64,000 nt of DNA from CBFGRV01 sp965651265 (GTDB taxonomy: Bacteria; Bacteroidota; Rhodothermia; Rhodothermales; VXPQ01). The stretch covers positions 1 through 64,000 of the forward strand of contig CBFGRV010000017.1 in the NCBI GenBank assembly GCA_965651265.1, in the 5' to 3' direction. The translations under genes and the position numbers were made by a program. This document shows positions 42,376 through 50,125 of this stretch, piece after piece. Numbering within the stretch: the stretch's first letter is position 1; each line of letters opens with the position of its first letter. A model generated the notes under the pieces. The model ran no database searches. It was not told the origin of the DNA and saw only the letters and a list, made by a program, of their open reading frames with translations.

Positions 42376-44604
42376 GTGCGTCCTCCCACGATAGTTCTGT
42401 TGGCCGCCATAGGTTTGACGACGCCCGCCGTCAGCCAGCCGACGCCGCCGGCCGGGGCTGCCGACTCTGCGGCGGCTGCCCCGTTTGTGACGACCGCCGT
42501 GTTTGTCGATCAGCCGCCCCGCATCGACGGGCGCCTCGACGACCCGGTGTGGCAGTCCATTCCGCCGATCACCAACTTCATTCAGGTCTGGCCGTCCGAT
42601 GGCTCCCCGGCCAGCGAACGAAGCGAGGCGCGGATTGCCTACGATCGCGACCACCTCTACTTTGCATTTCGATTCTACGACCGAGATCCGGGTCGCATCC
42701 GAGCCAAGAATCTCGAGCGCGGTGGGCGCAACGATCGCGATGATCACGCCTACATCGGATTAGACACATATCGCGATGGGCGGAACGCGTATCTGTTCGA
42801 GATGAACGCCCTCGGCACGCAGGATGACGCCACCATTACCGATGAGAGCATCACGATCGACAGCTTCTCGTGGGACGCGGTCTTTCGAAGCGAGACAGTC
42901 ATAGACGACGAGGGCTGGACGCTCGAAGTCTCCATCCCGTTCAGCCAGCTCCGGTTTCCGGAAGGCGAGGAGCTCGAGTTCGGCCTGATGCTCTCGCGAA
43001 TGATCAACCGGAAGAATGAACGCGTGATCTGGCCGCGCATCGGCCTCGAGTACGGATCGTTCGGTGCGGTGGCGGCCGTTTCTCAGTATGGCGTCCTACG
43101 AGGCATCCGCAACGTTCGCCGCGGCAGGCACATCGAGATCAAGCCGTACGTGATCACGGGTGCGCAGGAGGTTCGGGACGATCCGACGAGCACGGCGACG
43201 AGTGTGGACGTGACGCGCGACTTCGGCGTCGACTTCAAGTACGGCCTCACGTCGAGCCTCACGCTCGACCTGACCGTCAATACCGACTTCGCTCAGGTCG
43301 AGGCCGACAACGTGCAGCTCAACCTCACCCGGTTCAACCTGTTCTTTCCCGAGAAACGCGAGTTCTTCCTGGAGCGCTCGGGCCTCTTCGAGCACGGCAC
43401 TGCGCAATCGACCCAGACCTTCTTCTCGCGGCGAATTGGTCTGAATGAGCAGATCCTCGCGGGCGCCCGCCTCACGGGGCAGATAGGGCGCGTATCCGTC
43501 GGGCTGCTCAACATCGAGACGGGTTCGAGGATGAACCAGTTTCTCGGCTCGCGCAGCACCAACAACAGCGTTGCCCGCATCCGAACCGACATCTTCCCCC
43601 GGGCGACTGTGGGCGGTATCTTTACGAATCTGCAGCGTGCCGATCGCTTCAATCGCGCCGCCGGAATCGACGCACAGTACCGATTCTGGAGCTATAGCGA
43701 GTTAAGCTCGTGGTTCACGCACGTCTGGCAAGATGACGCGCGTTTTAATGATGGGGCAGGCCATGTCGGACTGCGCCTTCAGAATGATCGATACGGAGCG
43801 AGCATCGCATTCACGAGCGTCGGGGAGAATTATGATCCGGCGCTGGGTTTCGTCCGCCGACGAGATATGCGGCATTATGCAGGCCGGCTCCTGTTTTCGC
43901 CGGTCGTGGACTGGAAGCCGGTGCCGGCCATGCGTCGGATTCAGTTGCAGACGGACTACGCGTACATCGAGGGTCAGGATGGCCAGCTTCAGTCGACCGA
44001 AGCGCGTTTCCTGTCGCGCCTGGATTTCAATCGCCGCGATTTCCTGCGAATAGACGTGATCCGGCAGTTCGAGCGACTCGAAACTCCCTTTTCCATACGG
44101 CCGGATGCCGTTCTGCCGGATGCCGATTACGACTTCGCCCGCGTAGTGCTTAGCGGCGAAACGGATTCGAGCCGGCGCCTCTACGGCGCGTTCGAAACCT
44201 CCAGAGGCGGCTTCTATAGTGGCGACCGGACGGATCTTCGGGGGGCGTTAGGATTCCGTCCCTCTCGCCATCTGAACCTGGAGGCGGAATTGAGACACTC
44301 CTGGATCGATCTGCCCATCCCCAATGGCAATTTCGAGGCCACCACGGCCAGGCTTTCCGTACTCGGCGCGGCAAACCGTAAGCTTTTCGCCAAGGCACTT
44401 TTCCAGTACGACAACTTCTCGCGCGATCTACAGGCCAACATTCGTATCGATTGGATCCACACGCCAGGGAGCGACCTGTTTCTCGTGTTCAATACGTCCT
44501 ATCATCTCCTGGACGGGGATGATGACGTGTTCGATCCCCGACGTAACGTCATTATGAACGATCGCGTCGGGGTGGCGAAGCTTACGTATCTTCTCTCCAT
44601 CTAG
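42376..44604 (+). CDS. DUF5916 outer-membrane protein with CBM9-like domain (copy 2)
   Basis: A 742-residue paralogue of the protein at 27841, starting at GTG 42376 with a signal peptide (PPTIVLLAAIGLTTPAVSQP). The CBM9-like part has RIDGRLDDPVWQSIPPITNF, HAYIGLDTYRDGRNAYLFEM and LEVSIPFSQLRFPEGEELEF. The barrel part carries FNLFFPEKREFFLERSGLF, the counterpart of FALFYPERRPFFQEGGDLF in copy 1. The two proteins share the same plan but have diverged strongly, so they are old duplicates. Outer-membrane location likely; substrate unknown. The small plug lipoprotein gene follows. Confidence 0.88.
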   Translation: MRPPTIVLLAAIGLTTPAVSQPTPPAGAADSAAAAPFVTTAVFVDQPPRIDGRLDDPVWQSIPPITNFIQVWPSDGSPASERSEARIAYDRDHLYFAFRFYDRDPGRIRAKNLERGGRNDRDDHAYIGLDTYRDGRNAYLFEMNALGTQDDATITDESITIDSFSWDAVFRSETVIDDEGWTLEVSIPFSQLRFPEGEELEFGLMLSRMINRKNERVIWPRIGLEYGSFGAVAAVSQYGVLRGIRNVRRGRHIEIKPYVITGAQEVRDDPTSTATSVDVTRDFGVDFKYGLTSSLTLDLTVNTDFAQVEADNVQLNLTRFNLFFPEKREFFLERSGLFEHGTAQSTQTFFSRRIGLNEQILAGARLTGQIGRVSVGLLNIETGSRMNQFLGSRSTNNSVARIRTDIFPRATVGGIFTNLQRADRFNRAAGIDAQYRFWSYSELSSWFTHVWQDDARFNDGAGHVGLRLQNDRYGASIAFTSVGENYDPALGFVRRRDMRHYAGRLLFSPVVDWKPVPAMRRIQLQTDYAYIEGQDGQLQSTEARFLSRLDFNRRDFLRIDVIRQFERLETPFSIRPDAVLPDADYDFARVVLSGETDSSRRLYGAFETSRGGFYSGDRTDLRGALGFRPSRHLNLEAELRHSWIDLPIPNGNFEATTARLSVLGAANRKLFAKALFQYDNFSRDLQANIRIDWIHTPGSDLFLVFNTSYHLLDGDDDVFDPRRNVIMNDRVGVAKLTYLLSI

Positions 44605-44628
44605 CCTCCCACTCATATACCGTGGAGG
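44605..44628 (+). promoter_or_regulatory. Hairpin that can hide the ribosome binding site of the plug lipoprotein gene
   Basis: CCTCCCAC (44605-44612) can pair with GTGGAGG (44622-44628), seven pairs with one bulged C, around a 9-nt loop. GGAGG is the ribosome binding site for ATG 44634, so folding would block it. Confidence 0.4.
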
Positions 44629-44633
44629 TAGGC

Positions 44634-45005
44634 ATGCGCCTCTCCATTATTTTGTCTCTCATTGCCTGCGTAATTCTTGCAGCTTGTGGCAGTGCAGGGC
44701 AGGGAAGGCGGGGAAATTCCGCATCGGTGATCACCAATGTCGACCCCAACATCCCGTTAGCAGAGCAGATCTTGCGTCTTCCCGGCGTCTATTTGAACGA
44801 GAATCGTGAGCTCCGCATCAGGGGCAGCACACAGCCTCCGCTGCTGGTCGTGGATGGGATGCAGGCCATGACGGCCGATCTTCGGACCATCAATCCGTCC
44901 GACGTGCGAAGGGTGGAGATCATCAAAGGCCCCGAAACGTCGATTTACGGCCTGCGAGGGGGAGGCGGCGTCATCGTGATCACCACGAAGTCCGGCGGGA
45001 GCTGA
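44634..45005 (+). CDS. Small lipoprotein consisting of a TonB-receptor plug domain
   Basis: A 123-residue lipoprotein starting at ATG 44634, 5 nt after a strong GGAGGT site (GTG 44622 overlaps that site and is rejected). Lipobox LAACG. The mature part matches the plug domain of SusC/RagA-like receptors: LRIRGSTQPPLLVVDGMQAM, then INPSDVRRVEIIKGPETSIY, then GLRGGGGVIVITTKSGG. It stops exactly where the plug ends, with no barrel following. Plug-only proteins are known as scattered annotations in Bacteroidota and Gemmatimonadota but their role is unclear. Confidence 0.82.
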   Translation: MRLSIILSLIACVILAACGSAGQGRRGNSASVITNVDPNIPLAEQILRLPGVYLNENRELRIRGSTQPPLLVVDGMQAMTADLRTINPSDVRRVEIIKGPETSIYGLRGGGGVIVITTKSGGS

Positions 45006-45043
45006 AGCCCGGTTCCGGGCGCCGTCAGCACACGGACACCTGA

Positions 45044-46552
45044 TCAACCCTCGTTCAGCGCGTAGGAGAGGAACTCCTCGGCGTTCTGGAATGGGCGACC
45101 GTTCGGAACGACGATCGCCGACACCGACTGCAGAAGGTACTCGGCCTGGTGGGGCGCCTCTTCGCGAAGGCGACGGCGAAGCTCGGTAAAAAACGGTCTT
45201 GAGCCCTCGGCGTCCGTATCTCCCAGCATCACGATCAGACGCTCGCGATCGAGATCCACGTAGACGTCATCCTGATCGCGCAGCAACTCGCTCACGAGAT
45301 CGTGGATGAACTCAAAGTCGAACGGCCTCGTCGTGACATCCTCTCGACGATCCATGCGCATCGCAATCAGCAGAAAGGGTGCCTCGTTGATGCTGCTGCG
45401 AAGATATCGATCCTGCAGAATCGCGCGGAATCGCTCGCGGTCGGTCTGGACCGCAATCTCTGATTCGCGTTCATGGGCGGCATCTCGGCCGATGACATCA
45501 TTCGCGATCGACACGTCCTCGGGCGTCGTGAACTCGAGTCGCTCACCCGTGTCCGGAGCACTTCGCGACGGCGCACTCGACGACTGCCAGGCGTGCGCGT
45601 CGTCCACGCCGTGAACAGCCGGCGCGGGGACGGATTCGAACGCCGCCGCATCCTTCTCCGCGGTGTGAGAGGAGCCGTTCACGGCGCCTGCGGGGTACTG
45701 ACCGGGACCCTTCGGCTCCGTTTCGACCGGTTCCTCGGCCGCGTCCCACCGGGCATCTATCAGGGAGGGCGCATCATCACCAACAAGCTCCGCATCCGCG
45801 AATCGAAAACGCCGCGAACTTCCCGTCTCCGTGGAAAGCAGCTCGGTTTGCTGCTCCTCGACCTCCCAAAATCGAACGGCTGTCTGTCCACCATGCCCGA
45901 TTCCTGGCAGCAGAGTGATCTTTCGGGTAGCCAGCTTCTCCGCCGGCTCGATGGCCTCCACGTGCAGCGTGCCCGTCGTCTGACTCCGCATGAAGGCGAT
46001 CACCTTCCTCGAATCATCGTTCGCCGGCTCAGCCATCGTCAGCATGAGCGTGGCGTCCGTCGCATCGATGCGCTCGAGCATCGCAATGAAGAGGGATCGA
46101 AACCGGGCGAACGAGCCGAAGCGGACGAACGGCATGAAGGTATCGATCACGACACGACGCGGTCGCTTGATCTCCACCTCTTCGACGAGATCGGACAGGG
46201 TGCCGGTGAGAAGGTCGTCCACGCCGGAGCGCTGCGAGGGCGTCGTCTCGATCGATGCCGGCAGCTGGAGGACTTCGAGACAGCCTGCATCTATCGCCGG
46301 CTGCAGATCAATTCCTACGCGCCGGGCTCGTCGCGCAAGCTCCTCGATGGCGTTCGATGTGACGTACAAGCACTTCTCGTTGGCATTCACGCCCGCGCGC
46401 GAGAAGAACAGAGCCGCGAGGCTCCGACCGCCATCGGCCTGCCCGTAAACAAGATAGGATCCGCCTTGATACAATCCGCCCCAGGCCTCATCAACGACAG
46501 CTATGCCGGATGAGATCTTGGGAGCGTAAGGCCTGGTGGTGGTGGTGTCCAT
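45044..46552 (-). CDS. KaiC-like RecA-fold protein with diverged GGDEF-like C-terminal domain
   Basis: A 502-residue protein. Residues 12-260 are KaiC/RadA-like: GIAVVDEAWGGLYQGGSYLV, a P-loop-like GQADGGRSL at 37-45 in which Arg replaces the essential Lys of GxxxxGK[ST], and a Walker B-like RRVVIDTFMPF. After a disordered 100-residue linker, residues 365-502 resemble a GGDEF-type fold (FLLIAMRMDRREDVTTRPFD, YVDLDRERLIVMLGDTDAEG) but lack the GGDEF/GGEEF motif. ATP hydrolysis and cyclic-di-GMP synthesis are both doubtful, so it may be a nucleotide-sensing or scaffold protein. It diverges from the efp operon. Confidence 0.75.
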   Translation of the reverse strand: MDTTTTRPYAPKISSGIAVVDEAWGGLYQGGSYLVYGQADGGRSLAALFFSRAGVNANEKCLYVTSNAIEELARRARRVGIDLQPAIDAGCLEVLQLPASIETTPSQRSGVDDLLTGTLSDLVEEVEIKRPRRVVIDTFMPFVRFGSFARFRSLFIAMLERIDATDATLMLTMAEPANDDSRKVIAFMRSQTTGTLHVEAIEPAEKLATRKITLLPGIGHGGQTAVRFWEVEEQQTELLSTETGSSRRFRFADAELVGDDAPSLIDARWDAAEEPVETEPKGPGQYPAGAVNGSSHTAEKDAAAFESVPAPAVHGVDDAHAWQSSSAPSRSAPDTGERLEFTTPEDVSIANDVIGRDAAHERESEIAVQTDRERFRAILQDRYLRSSINEAPFLLIAMRMDRREDVTTRPFDFEFIHDLVSELLRDQDDVYVDLDRERLIVMLGDTDAEGSRPFFTELRRRLREEAPHQAEYLLQSVSAIVVPNGRPFQNAEEFLSYALNEG

Positions 46553-46604
46553 TACGCTGCGCTTCGGTGGTAGGAGATAGGCTCACAAATGGTATGCCGC
46601 GTTT

Positions 46605-46625
46605 CTCGAGAGCTCACTCGAGAGC
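46605..46625. repeat. Direct repeat of CTCGAGAGC upstream of KaiC-like gene
   Basis: CTCGAGAGC occurs twice, 12 bp apart (46605-46613, 46617-46625), 53-73 bp upstream of the KaiC-like start codon at 46552. Each copy contains the palindrome CTCGAG, so it may be a tandem operator. Confidence 0.35.
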
Positions 46626-46908
46626 ATCTTATCGCACGTTCTCTCCTGTAAAGGGCATCGAGATTCGTGCGGGCACCCTCCATTCTCCTGGATCCTTACT
46701 CTCATTTTGAGAGCGATCCGCTCGGTATTCTCCAATCTTGTACTCAATTCAGGATGATTGGCTCTCCGTTGAGGACGCCGGCAGAGCGGGAGGTGCGTCC
46801 CTCGCCCCCAGAAAATGCCTCTTTCGGCCTGGAAAGATTGTCCCCCGATTTGAATTCTGTGTGATGGTGGAGAAGCATACCGCGGTGCGCGTTCGCCAGA
46901 CCGCCAGA

Positions 46909-46938
46909 TTGACTCGCAAGCGAACCCAAGGGTATATT
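46909..46938 (+). promoter_or_regulatory. Sigma-70-like promoter of efp operon
   Basis: TTGACT (46909-46914), 18-bp spacer, TATATT (46933-46938). Both boxes are near consensus and lie about 60-90 bp upstream of the efp ATG at 47000, giving a leader of about 55 nt. Confidence 0.55.
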
Positions 46939-46999
46939 GACGATTCGCCGAAGCGCTCAACGAATGTGATCGGCGCAGGCCAATGAATTCGAACATTGT

Positions 47000-47572
47000 A
47001 TGGCAGATACCAGTGATTTCAGGAACGGGCTTACTATCATCTGGAACGGCGATCTCTGGACGATCGTCGAGTTTCTCCATGTGAAGCCTGGCAAGGGCGG
47101 CGCTTTTGTCCGCACGAAGCTGAAGAATGTGCGGAGCGGCAAGACGGTCGACAATACGTTTCGGGCAGGGGAGCGAATCGAGACCGCTCGGATAGAGCGT
47201 CGTCCTCATCAGTTTCTGTACGAGGATGATCTGGGTCTGCATCTGATGAACCTGGAGACGTACGAGCAGTTTTCGCTGCCGGCCAGCCGCGTTCAAGGCC
47301 GCGAGTTCCTGAAAGAAGGGGAAGCCGTCGACATCCTCTTCCACGCCGAGAAGGATGAGCCGCTCACGGTGGAATTACCCGAGAAAGTGAACGTGACCGT
47401 GGTGAAGACCGATCCGGGTCTTCGCGGTGATACGGCCACAGGGGGTTCGAAGCCTGCTACGGTCGAAAGCGGCGCCGTGGTGAACGTGCCCCTGTTTATC
47501 GAAGAGGGGGATGTCATCACGATCAACACGGAAACCGGTGAGTATGTCACCCGCGTCTCAACGGCTCGCTGA
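47000..47572 (+). CDS. efp: Translation elongation factor P
   Basis: A 190-residue EF-P, the usual length, with three beta-barrel domains. It promotes peptide bond formation at stalled polyproline sequences in the ribosome. The modification loop VKPGKGGAF is present, with Lys32 at the tip as in proteins modified by lysyl-type enzymes (EpmA/B) rather than rhamnosylation at Arg. Domain III ends GDVITINTETGEYVTRV. It heads the run efp-accB-accC-gcvH, an order shared with several bacterial groups. Confidence 0.96.
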   Translation: MADTSDFRNGLTIIWNGDLWTIVEFLHVKPGKGGAFVRTKLKNVRSGKTVDNTFRAGERIETARIERRPHQFLYEDDLGLHLMNLETYEQFSLPASRVQGREFLKEGEAVDILFHAEKDEPLTVELPEKVNVTVVKTDPGLRGDTATGGSKPATVESGAVVNVPLFIEEGDVITINTETGEYVTRVSTAR

Positions 47573-47637
47573 CGCGAGGAATAACGTGCGTCCGGCAACC
47601 CTACCTCCCATTTCATAGGGCGAGAAGGTACCACCGA

Positions 47638-48192
47638 ATGGATTTAGCTCGAATCAAGGAGTTGCTGAAGATCGTCGCAGAGAGTGGTGTGGCCGAGGTG
47701 GAGATCGAGGAGGATGAGTTCAAGCTCATCGTGCGCAAGAACTCGCCTACGGTTACACTCCAGTCGCCCGTCTATCCGCAGCAGTATGGCCTGCCCTATC
47801 CGGTAGGGGCCTATCCGCCTCCTGGGCCGCCGGTGCCTGCTCAGCCGGTTCCCGCCCCGCCGATAAACCAGACCCATCTTGCCGCGGACGCGGCATCTAA
47901 TCCGGCGGAAAGAATCGCGACGGAAGCCAAGGAAGAACGGCGCGGCGAGAACGAAGTCATCGTGCGGGCGCCCATCGTTGGTACGTTCTACCGCGCGCCC
48001 GCACCCGGCGAGGATGCCTTCGTGGAGGTTGGCGACGAAGTGAATCCCGGGGATGTACTCTGCATCATCGAGGCCATGAAACTCATGAACGAAATCGAGT
48101 GCGAGGTGAGCGGCACCGTCAGGAAGGTCCTCGTTGAGGATGCCCAGCCCGTCGAGTACGATCAACCGCTGTTCGTGATCGAAACCGAATGA
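47638..48192 (+). CDS. accB: Biotin carboxyl carrier protein of acetyl-CoA carboxylase
   Basis: A 184-residue BCCP. The N-terminal region (MDLARIKELLKIVAESGVAE) is the helical part that binds AccC; a Pro/Ala-rich linker lies at about 45-80; the biotinyl domain is at about 105-184 with the EAMKLMNE motif and biotinylated Lys148. Carries the carboxyl group during the first step of fatty-acid synthesis. accC starts 66 nt downstream. Confidence 0.96.
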   Translation: MDLARIKELLKIVAESGVAEVEIEEDEFKLIVRKNSPTVTLQSPVYPQQYGLPYPVGAYPPPGPPVPAQPVPAPPINQTHLAADAASNPAERIATEAKEERRGENEVIVRAPIVGTFYRAPAPGEDAFVEVGDEVNPGDVLCIIEAMKLMNEIECEVSGTVRKVLVEDAQPVEYDQPLFVIETE

Positions 48193-48257
48193 ACACGGCG
48201 CTCGACCGGAGGGCCGCGTAGTCCGAACTCAATGATGCGAAGGCCAGACCCGACGCT

Positions 48258-49613
48258 GTGATCAAGAAGGTCCTCATCGCCAATCGTGGAGAGATCGCCC
48301 TCCGCGTGATCCGAACCTGCCACGAGATGGGACTGCGCACGGTGGCCGTCTACTCAACCGCCGATCGAGACGCCCTCCACGTTCGCTTCGCCCACGAGGC
48401 CGTTTGCATCGGGCCGCCGCCCTCGCGCGAGAGCTACCTGAGGCCGGACCGTATCATCGCCGCCGTCGAAGTGACCGGGGCCGATGCCGTCCACCCGGGC
48501 TATGGATTCCTGTCGGAAAATGCCGATTTCAGCGCCATATGCGCGGATCACGGCATCAAGTTCATCGGCCCATCCGCCGAAACGATCAGCCTGATGGGCG
48601 ACAAGAGCGCCGCCAAGCGCACCATGCTGAAGGCCGGTGTGCCCGTGGTGCCGGGTTCGGATGGCATCATAAGCGACGTCGAAGATGGCCGCGCGATCGC
48701 CGAAGAGATCGGCTACCCGGTCATGATCAAGGCCTCCGCGGGTGGAGGCGGCCGGGGCATGCGGGTCGTTACCGAGGCGTCTGACTTTGCGCGCCAGTTC
48801 ACGGCGGCCCGCACGGAGGCCGAAGCCGCCTTCGGAAGTCCCGAACTCTATATCGAGAAGTTTGTCGTCGATCCTCGTCATGTCGAAATCCAGATTCTGG
48901 GTGATGGGAAAGGTACCGTCATCCATTTCGGCGAGCGCGAGTGCTCCATCCAGCGCCGTCATCAGAAGCTCATCGAGGAATCTCCCTCCCCTATCGTTGA
49001 CGAGAAGCTCCGGCGCGCAATGGGCGAGGCGGCGATCCTGGCCGGCGAGGCCGTGAACTACGAGGGTGCGGGCACCATCGAGTTCCTCGTCGATGCAGAT
49101 CGGAATTTCTACTTCATGGAGATGAACACGCGGATCCAGGTGGAGCATCCGGTCACCGAAGAGGTTACGGACGCCGACCTCATCGAGTATCAGATCCGGG
49201 TGGCCATGGGAGAGAATATCCGCCGGCGCGAGATTTCACTCGACGGTCATGCTATCGAGTGCCGTATCAACGCCGAGGATCCATTCAACAAGTTTGGCCC
49301 CTCACCCGGCATCATCACGGCGTTCCATCCTCCTGGAGGACCCGGCGTTCGCGTGGATACGCACGCGTACGCGGGATACCGAATCCCGCAGTACTACGAC
49401 TCGATGATCGCCAAGCTGATCGTGCGAGGACGCACGCGCGAGCTCGCCATACGAAAGATGATCCGCGCGCTCGATGAGTTCGTGATCGAAGGCGTTAAGA
49501 CGACGATCCCGTTTCATCAGCAAGTTCTCAACGACGCCCGCTTTCAGGCGGGTGAGTTCACGACGCGATTTCTTGAGTCGTTCGAGCTCCAACCGATGGA
49601 CGTCGAAGCGTGA
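48258..49613 (+). CDS. accC: Acetyl-CoA carboxylase, biotin carboxylase subunit
   Basis: A 451-residue ATP-grasp enzyme starting at GTG 48258, the normal length for AccC. Motifs: KVLIANRGEIALRVIRTC at the N-terminus, GGGGRGMR (ATP glycine loop), FMEMNTRIQVEHPVTEEVT (catalytic and metal-binding Glu residues and the RxQVEH motif) and HAIECRINAEDP. It carboxylates the biotin on AccB using bicarbonate and ATP. The carboxyltransferase genes accA and accD are not in this window. Confidence 0.97.
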   Translation: MIKKVLIANRGEIALRVIRTCHEMGLRTVAVYSTADRDALHVRFAHEAVCIGPPPSRESYLRPDRIIAAVEVTGADAVHPGYGFLSENADFSAICADHGIKFIGPSAETISLMGDKSAAKRTMLKAGVPVVPGSDGIISDVEDGRAIAEEIGYPVMIKASAGGGGRGMRVVTEASDFARQFTAARTEAEAAFGSPELYIEKFVVDPRHVEIQILGDGKGTVIHFGERECSIQRRHQKLIEESPSPIVDEKLRRAMGEAAILAGEAVNYEGAGTIEFLVDADRNFYFMEMNTRIQVEHPVTEEVTDADLIEYQIRVAMGENIRRREISLDGHAIECRINAEDPFNKFGPSPGIITAFHPPGGPGVRVDTHAYAGYRIPQYYDSMIAKLIVRGRTRELAIRKMIRALDEFVIEGVKTTIPFHQQVLNDARFQAGEFTTRFLESFELQPMDVEA

Positions 49614-49660
49614 AAAAGGACGGCTCCGCGTTTGATTACATCCAGCCGAGAAACATCCAC

Positions 49661-50044
49661 ATGAACTTACCGAACGAACTTCGCTATACCAGAGAGCACG
49701 AATGGGTGCGCCTGGAGTCCGACAATTCCATCGCCGTCGTAGGCATAACCGATTTTGCGCAGGGGGAGCTGGGCGATGTCGTTTTCGTCGAGCTCGAGCC
49801 AGTCGGAACGGAGATCTCCAAGGACGACGCCTTTGGTACCGTGGAAGCCGTGAAAACGGTGTCCGAGCTCTTCATGCCCCTGAGTGGGCGGGTCATCGAG
49901 GTGAACGAAGATCTGGAGACGCACCCGGAACTCGTCAACGAGGACCCATACGGGAAGGGATGGATGATTCGAGTGGAACTGTCCAATCCAGACGAGATCG
50001 AAGACCTCCTTTCCGCCGACGATTACCGCGAAATGGTAGATTGA
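49661..50044 (+). CDS. gcvH: Glycine cleavage system H protein
   Basis: A 127-residue lipoyl carrier, the usual length. It starts MNLPNELRYTREHEWVRLES at ATG 49661; the frame is open back to a GTG that overlaps accC, but the family starts here. The lipoylated Lys65 is in GTVEAVKTVSELFMP. It shuttles the methylamine group between glycine cleavage proteins P, T and L; those genes are elsewhere. Its position after accC suggests a shared transcript, perhaps because both proteins need cofactor attachment. Confidence 0.95.
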   Translation: MNLPNELRYTREHEWVRLESDNSIAVVGITDFAQGELGDVVFVELEPVGTEISKDDAFGTVEAVKTVSELFMPLSGRVIEVNEDLETHPELVNEDPYGKGWMIRVELSNPDEIEDLLSADDYREMVD

Positions 50045-50125
50045 TGATTCGCTCCGGCAGCCGGATGCCGTATCGCGAACACGGAGTTTGACTGTGCGAC
50101 CTGCGTCGTGCAACCAGCACCTCAA

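Larger units (their letters stand above)
46553..46999. other. 447-bp intergenic region between KaiC-like gene and efp
   Basis: No credible gene is present. It contains direct repeats of CTCGAGAGC (46605-46613 and 46617-46625, 12-bp spacing) near the KaiC-like start, a small CTCTC/GAGAG hairpin at 46699-46713, and a sigma-70-like promoter for efp. Confidence 0.6.

Noticed and set aside
45007..45020. GCCCGGTTCCGGGC between convergent genes considered as a bidirectional terminator
   Set aside because: The stem is only about 5 bp with a tetraloop and has no U-run on either strand, so support is too weak.
45473..46513. Plus-strand frame of 346 codons opposite the KaiC-like gene
   Set aside because: Antisense shadow with Arg-rich composition and no motif.
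46583..47344. Minus-strand open frame reaching from the intergenic region into efp
   Set aside because: Half of it is antisense to efp and the rest has no protein-like character or start context.
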